Shown in pieces: positions 1 to 5,377 of a stretch of 5,377 nucleotides of DNA. The stretch is from a bacterium. Lineage in GTDB: Bacteria; Chloroflexota; Dormibacteria; Aeolococcales; Bog-877. The notes under the pieces are model-generated. The model did not search any database, was not told the origin of the DNA, and was given only the letters and a program-made list of their open reading frames with translations. Positions within the stretch are counted from its first letter, which is position 1. Each line of letters opens with the position of its first letter. The position numbers and the translations under genes are program-made. Location of the stretch: the NCBI GenBank assembly GCA_021844355.1, contig JAKBTP010000063.1, forward strand, positions 1,967 to 7,343, written 5' to 3'.

Positions 1-387
1 GGAGGTCTCCAGCACCGTCTGGGTGAGGCCGACGCCGCAGGTGGACGCCCCCGGGTTCCGGGCCAGGGCCACCACCTCCAGGAGTGGTCCCAGCCCCGCC
101 AGCTGGCGCGCATCCCGGGCCTCGGGCCCGGACAGCAGGGGGAGGATGTCGGCCAGGGGCACCTGGCGGCTGTAGTAGAAGGCGATTCGGCTGTGGTCCA
201 CGTAGAAGCCGCCGTCCGGGCTGCAGGCGGCACTCCCCTCGCTCACGGGCCGGGCGTGGGAGCTGACCGGGAGCTGGCCGGTCAGGGCCCGCTGGGCGCC
301 GGCGGCGCTGGTGACGCCGGCTCCGCAGGCCGAGAGGGTGAGGGCCAGCAGCGCCAGCGCCCCCACCCCGTGTCGGGGCGAGACCAC
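1..387 (-). CDS. Predicted lipoprotein of unknown function (partial, 3' end outside window)
   Basis: An open frame without stops runs from the GTG at 387 to the left edge, giving the first 129 residues. The N-terminus is a textbook lipoprotein signal: a short n-region with R5 and H6, a hydrophobic run ALALLALTL (10-18), and the lipobox LSAC with the lipidated cysteine at C21, followed by glycine. This predicts export, diacylglyceryl modification and membrane anchoring. The mature part begins with an Ala/Gly/Ser/Thr-rich linker, then a more structured region (PDGGFYVDHSRIAFYYSRQV, 57-76) and a Leu-rich stretch. Two further cysteines, C55 and C117, could form a disulfide. I do not recognise the family and assign no function. 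The start lies 2 nt after the pyrE stop with no SD. A second GTG at 366 would still leave a shorter signal. The frame continues beyond the window, so full length is unknown. Confidence 0.75.
   Translation of the reverse strand, partial: MVSPRHGVGALALLALTLSACGAGVTSAAGAQRALTGQLPVSSHARPVSEGSAACSPDGGFYVDHSRIAFYYSRQVPLADILPLLSGPEARDARQLAGLGPLLEVVALARNPGASTCGVGLTQTVLETS
361..383 (-). promoter_or_regulatory. Second hairpin directly after the first, over the alternative GTG
   Basis: On the minus strand TCTCGCCCCG (383-374) can pair with CGGGGTGGGG (370-361) across the loop ACA. This gives ten pairs, of which three are G-U and the innermost five are perfect G-C. The alternative start GTG at 366-364 is inside the 3' arm. 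GC-rich DNA forms such stems easily, so function is uncertain. Confidence 0.3.
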
Positions 388-401
388 GGCTACGGCCGTG
401 G
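384..401 (-). promoter_or_regulatory. Hairpin over the pyrE stop and lipoprotein start
   Basis: The minus strand reads CCACGGC, loop CGTA, GCCGTGG: a perfect 7 bp, GC-rich stem with a 4 nt loop. The pyrE TAG (392-390) spans the loop and the first base of the 3' arm. The proposed GTG start (387-385) is in the 3' arm. No T-run follows, so it is not a standard intrinsic terminator. A role in limiting free initiation on the lipoprotein gene is inference. Confidence 0.45.
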
Positions 402-974
402 GCCGGGGGAGGGAGGGCCGGCGAGAAGCTCCGAGCGGGTGAAGATCGCCCGCAGCCGATGGCCGGCGGCCTCAATCCGCTCCCGGCCGCCCTCCTCGCG
501 GTCCAGCAGGGTGTAGAGGCACACCACCCGGGCGCCCGCGGCCTGCACCCGCTCCGTGGCGGCGAGCAGCGAGCCGCCACTGGTGAGGGCGTCGTCGACG
601 ACGGCCACCGGCTGGCCCGGGGTCGGGGGAGGGCCGGCGAACTCCCCACCCACCCCGTGCTCCTTCGTGCCCTTGCGGACGATGAACGCCGCCACCCGCG
701 GGCCCCCGTCCAGGGCACTGCACAGCGCCACGGCGGTGACCATGGGGTCGGCGCCCAGGGTGGGCCCGCAAACCGCCTCGACACCATCCTCGCGGGCGAA
801 CTCCAGGAGCACCCTACCCACCAGGAGAGCCCCCACCGGGTCCAGGGTCACCAGACGGCCATCGAAGTAGTAGGGGCTCCGGCGGCCACTACTCAGGAGG
901 AAGTCCCCCACCCTGAAGGCGCGGTCCAGCATCAGCCGGAGAAGCGTCTGCCGCTCCTCGGCGCTGAGCGGCAT
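390..974 (-). CDS. pyrE: Orotate phosphoribosyltransferase
   Basis: PyrE converts orotate and PRPP to orotidine monophosphate in de novo pyrimidine synthesis in the cytoplasm. The 194-residue product has the length and layout of bacterial OPRTases: an N-terminal helix with FRVGDFLLSSGRRSPYYFDG (20-39), the loop GPTLGADPM (70-78), the mobile catalytic loop RKGTKEHGVGG (100-110) with its lysine-rich KxxKEHG core, and the PRPP-binding signature VAVVDDALTSGGSL (123-136) with the paired aspartates D127/D128. The KEHG loop favours orotate over purine phosphoribosyltransferases. The ATG at 974 overlaps the gcvPB stop as TGATG, and no SD precedes it, so translation probably depends on ribosomes finishing gcvPB. 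The C-terminus ends in a short Gly/Pro-rich tail (about 185-194) that looks dispensable. No other pyrimidine gene is visible nearby, so its place at the end of a gcv operon is the unusual feature. Confidence 0.93.
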   Translation of the reverse strand: MPLSAEERQTLLRLMLDRAFRVGDFLLSSGRRSPYYFDGRLVTLDPVGALLVGRVLLEFAREDGVEAVCGPTLGADPMVTAVALCSALDGGPRVAAFIVRKGTKEHGVGGEFAGPPPTPGQPVAVVDDALTSGGSLLAATERVQAAGARVVCLYTLLDREEGGRERIEAAGHRLRAIFTRSELLAGPPSPGPRP

Positions 975-2458
975 CAGCCGCCGGTCGGGGGCCGCCAGCG
1001 CAGCACCAGCTGGCGCGCCGCCCGCACCTCGTCCACCCGCCCGACCGGGGCCTGGTGCGGCGCCGAGAGCAGAGCCTCGGGGTCCCGGCCCCCCTCCTCC
1101 ACGATCAGGCGCACTATCTCCGCCAGGTCGTCCAGGGAGCGCTTGGACTCCGTCTCGGTGACCTCGAACATCATGGCCTCGGGTACGGTGATGGGGAAGT
1201 AGACGGTGGGTGGATGGACCCCGTAGTCGATCATCCGCTTGGCGATGTCCAGGGCCCGCAGCTCCGGGTGGGCCGAGCGCTTGGGGGTGGCCACGAACTC
1301 ATGGAACGTGTCGGTCTCCAGCTGGGTGGGCAGCACCTGGCGCAGTCGGGAGCGCAGATAGCGGCTATTCAGCACCGCGTCCCGGGCCACCTCCCCGATC
1401 TCGTTCCCATAGGCCAGGATGTAGGCATACGCCCGCACCAGCATCCCGAAGTTGCCGAAGTAGGAGCGGACCTTGCCCACACTCTCCGGGAGGTTGGAGT
1501 CTAGGAGGTAGCCGTCCCCCTGGCGGCGGATCCGAGGGACGGGGAGGTAGGGCTCCAGCTCGGCCCTCACCCCCACCGGCCCGGCGCCGGGCCCGCCCCC
1601 GCCGTGGGGGGTGGAGAAGGTCTTGTGGAGGTTCAGGTGGACCACGTCGAAGCCCATGTCCCCGGGCCGGGCCATCCCCACCAGGGCGTTCAGGTTGGCA
1701 CCGTCGTAGTAGACCAGGGCTCCCGCGCGGTGGGCCATCTCCGCCATCTCCTCGATCGAGCGCTCGAAGATGCCCAGGGTGTTGGGGTTGGTGAGCATCA
1801 CCGCCGCCACCTCGGGGCCGAGCTTGGCCCGGAGGTCTTCCAGGTCCACCGTGCCGTCCGAGGAGCTGGCCACCGTCTCCACCTGGAGACCGAGCTGGGC
1901 GGCGCTCGCCGGGTTGGTGCCGTGGGCGGTGTCCGGCACGATCACCTTGGTCCGGGAGTGGTCCCCCCGGCTGCGGTGGTGCGCCTGGATCATGCGGAGT
2001 CCGGTCCACTCGCCGTGGGCCCCGGCGGCGGGCTGCAGCGAGACGGCGTCCATCCCGGTGATCTCGCAGAGGAGTCGCTCCAGCCCCCACATCAGCTCCA
2101 GCGCCCCCTGGATCGAGTCCACCGGCTGCCAGGGATGCAGGTCGGCAAATCCCGGAAGGGCCGCCACCCGTTCGTTGATGGCGGGGTTGTACTTCATGGT
2201 GCAGGACCCCAGCGGGTAGCCGCCCTGCTGCAGGTTGTGGTTGCGCCGCGCCAGCCGGCCGAAGTGTCGAGCCAGGTCGGGCTCGCTCACCTGGGGGATG
2301 TGCGCGGGCACCCGGCGCCGCCAGCGCTCCGGGATTGCCTCGTCAGCGCCCGGGCCGGGCACCCCCGCCGCGGGAAGCCTGGGACCTGAGCCCGCCTCCT
2401 TAGCGATCTCGAAGACCAGTGGCTCCTCCCCCGCCCACGCCGGCTGAGGGCCGCTCAC
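974..2458 (-). CDS. gcvPB: Glycine dehydrogenase (decarboxylating) subunit 2, P-protein beta
   Basis: This is the catalytic, PLP-carrying partner of GcvPA in the glycine decarboxylase. From the GTG at 2458 the product has 494 residues, normal for GcvPB. Motifs in order are SGPQPAWAGEEPLVFE (2-17), YPLGSCTMKYNPAINERV (81-98), LQPAAGAHGEWTGL (141-154), VIVPDTAHGTNPASAA (172-187), MLTNPNTLGIFE (221-232), YYDGANLNAL (250-259) and HLNLHKTFSTPHGGGGPG (274-291). The lysine in HKTF, K279 (codon at 1624-1622), is the expected PLP Schiff-base residue. The C-terminal segment APHQAPVGRVDEVRAARQLV is also typical. The start is fixed by the SD and by the GTGA overlap with the gcvPA stop. The in-frame open stretch upstream, to 3613, is an artefact of high GC and reads as no known protein. 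Its TGA stop shares one base with the pyrE ATG. Confidence 0.97.
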   Translation of the reverse strand: MSGPQPAWAGEEPLVFEIAKEAGSGPRLPAAGVPGPGADEAIPERWRRRVPAHIPQVSEPDLARHFGRLARRNHNLQQGGYPLGSCTMKYNPAINERVAALPGFADLHPWQPVDSIQGALELMWGLERLLCEITGMDAVSLQPAAGAHGEWTGLRMIQAHHRSRGDHSRTKVIVPDTAHGTNPASAAQLGLQVETVASSSDGTVDLEDLRAKLGPEVAAVMLTNPNTLGIFERSIEEMAEMAHRAGALVYYDGANLNALVGMARPGDMGFDVVHLNLHKTFSTPHGGGGPGAGPVGVRAELEPYLPVPRIRRQGDGYLLDSNLPESVGKVRSYFGNFGMLVRAYAYILAYGNEIGEVARDAVLNSRYLRSRLRQVLPTQLETDTFHEFVATPKRSAHPELRALDIAKRMIDYGVHPPTVYFPITVPEAMMFEVTETESKRSLDDLAEIVRLIVEEGGRDPEALLSAPHQAPVGRVDEVRAARQLVLRWRPPTGG

Positions 2459-3810
2459 GCCATCACCTCGGCCGGACGGGCCTCCTGGACCACGCCGAGC
2501 AGGGCGGCCCGGTAGCGATCGATCGCGGCCGGCGAGGACATCTCGGTGGCGCAGACCAGGATCCGGTTCCCCTCCAGGGGATGGCCGGCGAGGATGCCCT
2601 CCTCCGCCAGCCGGCGGCAGACCTCCGCTCCGGGCAGCGGCGTCTCCAGGACGAACTCCCAGAGGAACTCCCCGGGGAGCGGAAGCCGGCAGCCCGGGAG
2701 CTCGGAGAGCAGTTGGGCCAGCCGGTGGGCCCGCCGGTAGGAGATGTCGGCCACCTGGCGCAGTCCGGCTGAGCCCATCTTGGCGAGATAGGCGGTCGCC
2801 GCCAGGGCCATGAGCGCGTGGTTGGTGCAGATGTTGGACGTCGCCCGCTCCCTGCGGATGTGCTGCTCGCGAGTCTGCAGGGTGAGGGTGTAGGCCCGAC
2901 CGCCGCGGCTGTCTACGGTGAGGCCCACCAGCCGTCCCGGCATCCGCCGCACCAGCTCCTGCCGACAGGCCAGCAGCCCGACGGTGGGCCCTCCCAGCTG
3001 CGGGGGGATCCCCAGCTGCTGGCCGTCGCTGGCGGCGAGGTCCGCGCCCTCGGCGCCGGGAGGCTGGACCACGGCGGCGGCCACCGGGTCCGCGGCCACG
3101 AGACCTAGGGTGCCCTTGGCATGGGCCAGCTTCATCAGCTCCGCCACCGGCTCCAGCTGGCCGTAGAAGTTGGGCTGGGGGACCGCCAGCACGGCTGCCG
3201 GAGAGGCGGAGAGCGCCGCCTCGGCCCCGGCCAGGTCTGTGGTGCCCGACGCGGACGCGGGGAGCAGCTCCAGCTCCGCGCCCCGGCCGTCGGCGTACGT
3301 CTGCAGCACCCGCAGGGCCTCCGGGTGCAGCGTCGAGGCGGCCAGGATCCGGGCGCGCCCGGTGTGGGCCACCGCCAGCAGCGCCCCCTCGGCCACCGCC
3401 GTGGCGCCGTCGTACATGGAGGCGTTGGCCACGTCCAGGTCGTACAGCTCGGCCACCATCGATTGGAACTCGAAGATGGTCTGCAGGTACCCCTGGCTGG
3501 CCTCCGCCTGGTAGGGCGTGTAGGCGGTGTAGAACTCCGGGCGGGCGATGGTGGCCAGCACCACGGCCGGGATGAAGCGGGAGTAGATCCCCGCGCCCAG
3601 GAAGCAATCCCACCGGGCCAGCTCCCGGTTGCGGCGCGCCAGCCGCTCCAGCTCGGCGGCCAGCTCCGGCTCGCTCAGCGGCTCGGGCAGATCGAGGCGG
3701 CGGCCCAGGAGGTGTCGGGGCACCTCGCGGAACAGCTCGTCCACCGACTGGGCGCCGATCTCGGCCAGCATCTCGGCGCGCTCAGTCTCGGTGTTGGGCA
3801 GGTAGGCCAT
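2455..3810 (-). CDS. gcvPA: Glycine dehydrogenase (decarboxylating) subunit 1, P-protein alpha
   Basis: This is the N-terminal half-type subunit of the two-subunit P-protein. With GcvPB it decarboxylates glycine and transfers the aminomethyl group to lipoyl-H. The 451 residues match the usual GcvPA length. Recognisable segments in order are YLPNTETERAEML (3-15), FLGAGIYSRFIPAVV (70-84), PEFYTAYTPYQAEASQG (91-107), NASMYDGATAVAEGALLA (129-146), DGQQLGIPPQLGGPTVGLLA (262-281), MPGRLVG (290-296) and ERATSNICTNHALMALAATA (321-340). This subunit belongs to the fold-type I PLP family but, as known for GcvPA, does not carry the PLP lysine, which is in GcvPB. The ATG at 3810 has an SD and fits the family N-terminus. 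Its TGA stop overlaps the GTG of gcvPB by 4 nt, consistent with coupled synthesis of the two partners. Call is secure. Confidence 0.97.
   Translation of the reverse strand: MAYLPNTETERAEMLAEIGAQSVDELFREVPRHLLGRRLDLPEPLSEPELAAELERLARRNRELARWDCFLGAGIYSRFIPAVVLATIARPEFYTAYTPYQAEASQGYLQTIFEFQSMVAELYDLDVANASMYDGATAVAEGALLAVAHTGRARILAASTLHPEALRVLQTYADGRGAELELLPASASGTTDLAGAEAALSASPAAVLAVPQPNFYGQLEPVAELMKLAHAKGTLGLVAADPVAAAVVQPPGAEGADLAASDGQQLGIPPQLGGPTVGLLACRQELVRRMPGRLVGLTVDSRGGRAYTLTLQTREQHIRRERATSNICTNHALMALAATAYLAKMGSAGLRQVADISYRRAHRLAQLLSELPGCRLPLPGEFLWEFVLETPLPGAEVCRRLAEEGILAGHPLEGNRILVCATEMSSPAAIDRYRAALLGVVQEARPAEVMA
2462..2469 (-). promoter_or_regulatory. Shine-Dalgarno site of gcvPB, inside the gcvPA end
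   Basis: The minus strand reads GAGGTGAT within the last codons of gcvPA. The GAGG core ends 7 nt before the GTG at 2458. It decides the gcvPB start: the same reading frame stays open for 385 more codons upstream through gcvPA, so the longest open frame would give a wrong start. Confidence 0.8.
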
Positions 3811-3815
3811 GACCG

Positions 3816-3821
3816 TTCCTC
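3816..3821 (-). promoter_or_regulatory. Shine-Dalgarno site of gcvPA
   Basis: The minus strand reads GAGGAA, with the GAGG core ending 7 nt before the ATG at 3810. It lies in the 38 bp gcvH-gcvPA gap, which otherwise shows no promoter or terminator that I can recognise. Confidence 0.7.
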
Positions 3822-3848
3822 AGAACTTCAAGCTTCGGATGGCGGCGC

Positions 3849-4238
3849 TCAGTGGGAGTCGCTCTCCGCGAAGGCATCGTACGCCTGGGGGTCGAGAAGG
3901 TCGGCCGGGATCTCGCCCTCCAACCGCACTCGGAGGAGCCAGCCTGCGCCCTCAGGGTCCTGGTTGACCACCTCCGGAGCGGAGACCGCCGCCTGGTTCA
4001 CCTCGACAACCTCGCCGCTGACCGGGGAGTAGAGGTCGCTGGCGGCCTTGACCGACTCGACCGCGCCGAAGCGCTGGCCGGCGGCGAGGTGGGCCCCGGC
4101 CGCGGGGAGCTCCAGGAAGATGACGTCGCCGAGCTGGGCCTGAGCATGGTCGCTGATGCCGATCACCGCCTCTCCCGCCCCCTCGGGGCGCACCCACTCG
4201 TGGGTCCTGGTGAAGCGGACAGGGCTGAGGTCAGACAC
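3849..4238 (-). CDS. gcvH: Glycine cleavage system H protein (lipoyl carrier)
   Basis: H-protein is the mobile lipoyl carrier of the glycine cleavage complex. It accepts the aminomethyl group from P-protein, presents it to T-protein and is reoxidised by L-protein. The 129-residue product is the usual length. It opens with FTRTHEWVRPEG (9-20) and continues with IGISDHAQAQLGDVIFLELP (27-46). The lipoylation motif VESVKAASDLYSPVSGEV (60-77) carries the acceptor lysine K64 (codon at 4049-4047), followed by VNQDPEGAGWLLRV (91-104). The start is GTG, supported by a near-perfect SD 7 nt upstream. It sits between gcvT (36 bp gap) and gcvPA (38 bp gap) on the same strand. Standalone lipoyl-carrier paralogues exist in other contexts, but this position between T and P makes the classical role almost certain. 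No lipoate ligase or lipoyl synthase gene is in view, so attachment must rely on genes elsewhere. Confidence 0.97.
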   Translation of the reverse strand: MSDLSPVRFTRTHEWVRPEGAGEAVIGISDHAQAQLGDVIFLELPAAGAHLAAGQRFGAVESVKAASDLYSPVSGEVVEVNQAAVSAPEVVNQDPEGAGWLLRVRLEGEIPADLLDPQAYDAFAESDSH

Positions 4239-4243
4239 GGGGG

Positions 4244-4251
4244 CACCTCCT
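4244..4251 (-). promoter_or_regulatory. Strong Shine-Dalgarno site of gcvH
   Basis: The minus strand reads AGGAGGTG here, close to a perfect anti-16S match. The AGGAGG core ends 7 nt before the GTG at 4238. This decides the GTG start of gcvH and suggests that H-protein is translated independently and strongly. Confidence 0.85.
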
Positions 4252-4274
4252 CTCGATTGCCGGACGCTGGACGC

Positions 4275-5375
4275 TCACGTGGGCCGGCGATAGAACGGCA
4301 GCGACACCACCTGGGCCGCGCCCACCTCGGCCGGGTCGGCGCGCAGAGGGACCTCCACCTCGCTGCCTTTCGGAGCCGAGCCGGGCCGGACGTAGCCCAT
4401 GGCGATGCCGGCTCCCACGGAGAAGCCGTAGCTGCCGCTGGTGATCTCGCCGATGGGCTCGCCGTCTGCCAGGATCGCCTGGTGGGGCCGGGGGATCCCC
4501 CGCCCCAGGAGCCGGAGCCCGATGAACGAGAGCTGCGGCTGGGCCTTGGCCCGAGCCAACGCCTCGCGGCCCATGAAGTCTCCCTTGTCCAACTTCACCA
4601 CCCAGCCGAGCCCCGCGCTGATCGGGTCGCGCTCCAGGGTGATGTCCTGACCGTACAGCCGGAAGCCGGCCTCCAGCCGCAGGGTGTCCCGGGCTCCCAG
4701 CCCGGCGGGCAGCAGCCCGTGACTGCGGCCGTGATCCAGGATGCCCTGGAAGAGCCCCTCGGCCGCGTGCCGGTCGCAGTAAAGCTCAAACCCGTCTTCG
4801 CCTGTGTACCCGGTGCGGGAGATGCGCACGGGGACCCCGAGCACGCGGCCAGGCTGGTGGTGGTAGTAGGGGATCGCTCCCAGCTCGGCGCCGTCCGCCA
4901 GCGGCCCGAGGATCTGAAGAGAGAGCGGGCCCTGCAGCGCGAGCAGGCAGGTCTGGTCGGACTGGTCCTCCAGCTCGACCCCCGAGGGTGGCAGCTGCCT
5001 CCGCATCCAGGCCAGATCGTCGTCGTGGCGCGCCGCGTTGACCACGCACATGTAGCCGTCGGGGTCGCGGTACACCAGCAGGTCGTCGACGATCCCCCCG
5101 TCGTCCCGGCACATAACGGTGTACAGCGCCTGGCCGACCTCAAGCTTCCCGACGTCGTTGGTCACCAGCCGCTGGAGGTAGGCCAGGGCGCCCGGGCCAG
5201 CGACCCGGACTTCGCCCATGTGGGAGACATCGAAGAGACCGGCGCGCTCCCGCACCGCCTGGTGCTCCGCGCGGATGCTGCTGTACTGCAGAGGCATCTG
5301 GTAGCCGGCGAAGGGCACCATCCTGGCTCCCAGCCGGCGGTGCAGGGTGCCCAGCGGCACCTCCCTTTCGCTCAC
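4275..5375 (-). CDS. gcvT: Glycine cleavage system T protein (aminomethyltransferase)
   Basis: This cytoplasmic enzyme takes the aminomethyl group from the lipoyl arm of H-protein, passes the carbon to tetrahydrofolate to form 5,10-methylene-THF, and releases ammonia. The 366-residue product has the usual family length and reads as GcvT throughout: GARMVPFAGYQMPLQY (16-31), FDVSHMGE (48-55), TND (72-74), GGIVDDLLVY (93-102, holding the conserved folate-site aspartate, D97 or D98), VVNAA (111-115), RTGYTGEDGFELY (187-199) and GLGARDTLRLEAG (225-237). The C-terminal barrel-type domain with GSYGFSVGAGIAMGYV follows. The start is the GTG at 5375, which puts the first family motif where GcvT proteins normally have it. 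Only 2 bases lie upstream, so its ribosome binding site, the operon promoter and a slightly longer N-terminus cannot be excluded or seen. It is first of the visible operon and is followed after 36 bp by gcvH. Identity is secure; the exact start is less so. Confidence 0.96.
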   Translation of the reverse strand: MSEREVPLGTLHRRLGARMVPFAGYQMPLQYSSIRAEHQAVRERAGLFDVSHMGEVRVAGPGALAYLQRLVTNDVGKLEVGQALYTVMCRDDGGIVDDLLVYRDPDGYMCVVNAARHDDDLAWMRRQLPPSGVELEDQSDQTCLLALQGPLSLQILGPLADGAELGAIPYYHHQPGRVLGVPVRISRTGYTGEDGFELYCDRHAAEGLFQGILDHGRSHGLLPAGLGARDTLRLEAGFRLYGQDITLERDPISAGLGWVVKLDKGDFMGREALARAKAQPQLSFIGLRLLGRGIPRPHQAILADGEPIGEITSGSYGFSVGAGIAMGYVRPGSAPKGSEVEVPLRADPAEVGAAQVVSLPFYRRPT

Positions 5376-5377
5376 TC

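Noticed and set aside
384..401. The hairpin at the end of pyrE as a rho-independent terminator.
   Set aside because: The stem is followed by a C/G-rich stretch with no T-run on the transcribed sense, and coding sequence starts within it.
402..422. A further inverted repeat, GCCGG and CCGGC with an 11-base spacer, at the 3' end of pyrE.
   Set aside because: A 5 bp GC stem with a long loop inside coding sequence is not distinguishable from chance at this GC content.
2459..3613. The gcvPB reading frame stays open upstream for 385 codons through gcvPA, suggesting an 879-residue fusion protein.
   Set aside because: The upstream part reads as low-complexity Gly/Arg/Pro-rich sequence in the wrong frame of gcvPA, while the true gcvPA motifs are in another frame. 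The gcvPB start is fixed by its SD and the GTGA overlap.
3121..4032. A 303-codon open frame on the plus strand opposite gcvPA and gcvH; similar long plus-strand frames at 459-1202 and 1604-2389.
   Set aside because: They lie antisense to well-identified genes, have Gly/Arg/His-rich compositions typical of GC-rich shadow frames, and show no recognisable motif.
4262..4274. Short tandem repeat, GGACGC twice separated by one base, in the gcvT-gcvH gap.
   Set aside because: Two copies of 6 bp in GC-rich sequence are expected by chance, and no operator or terminator structure accompanies them.
4595..5143. A 182-codon minus-strand frame inside gcvT.
   Set aside because: It is an alternative frame within a fully conserved gcvT and is Cys/Arg/Ser/Thr-rich without family motifs.
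5370..5377. Possible glycine riboswitch or promoter ahead of gcvT.
   Set aside because: Only 2 bases upstream of the gcvT start are in the window, so nothing can be seen of a leader; none is claimed.

Overview
The window is a very GC-rich (about 70% by eye) bacterial segment in which every supported gene lies on the minus strand, so transcription runs from high to low coordinates. In that order the genes are gcvT (5375-4275), gcvH (4238-3849), gcvPA (3810-2455), gcvPB (2458-974), pyrE (974-390) and the start of a predicted lipoprotein (from 387, running off the left edge). The window is almost fully coding. The only gaps are 36 bp (gcvT-gcvH), 38 bp (gcvH-gcvPA) and 2 bp (pyrE-lipoprotein). 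gcvPA/gcvPB overlap by 4 nt and gcvPB/pyrE by 1 nt. No RNA gene, mobile element, CRISPR array, riboswitch or intrinsic terminator is visible.

The first four genes encode the T, H and two-subunit P proteins of the glycine cleavage system. P-protein decarboxylates glycine with PLP and loads the aminomethyl group on the lipoyl arm of H-protein. T-protein transfers the carbon to tetrahydrofolate, giving 5,10-methylene-THF and ammonia. The L-protein (dihydrolipoamide dehydrogenase) is not in the window and must be encoded elsewhere. The key residues or motifs of P, H and T are intact. The operon continues, without a visible terminator or Shine-Dalgarno (SD) sequence, into pyrE (orotate phosphoribosyltransferase, de novo UMP synthesis) and then into an unrecognised lipoprotein gene with a clear LSAC lipobox.

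A split GcvP in the order T-H-PA-PB with very high GC would fit several lineages (for example GC-rich Firmicutes-type clades, Chloroflexota relatives or other uncultured high-GC bacteria). The sequence alone does not settle which. The glycine cleavage part is ordinary. The less ordinary part is the 3' end of the operon: pyrE and the lipoprotein gene lack SD sequences and look translationally coupled, and both candidate GTG starts of the lipoprotein gene lie inside GC-rich hairpins at the pyrE stop codon. I found no convincing evidence of an exciting new system here.
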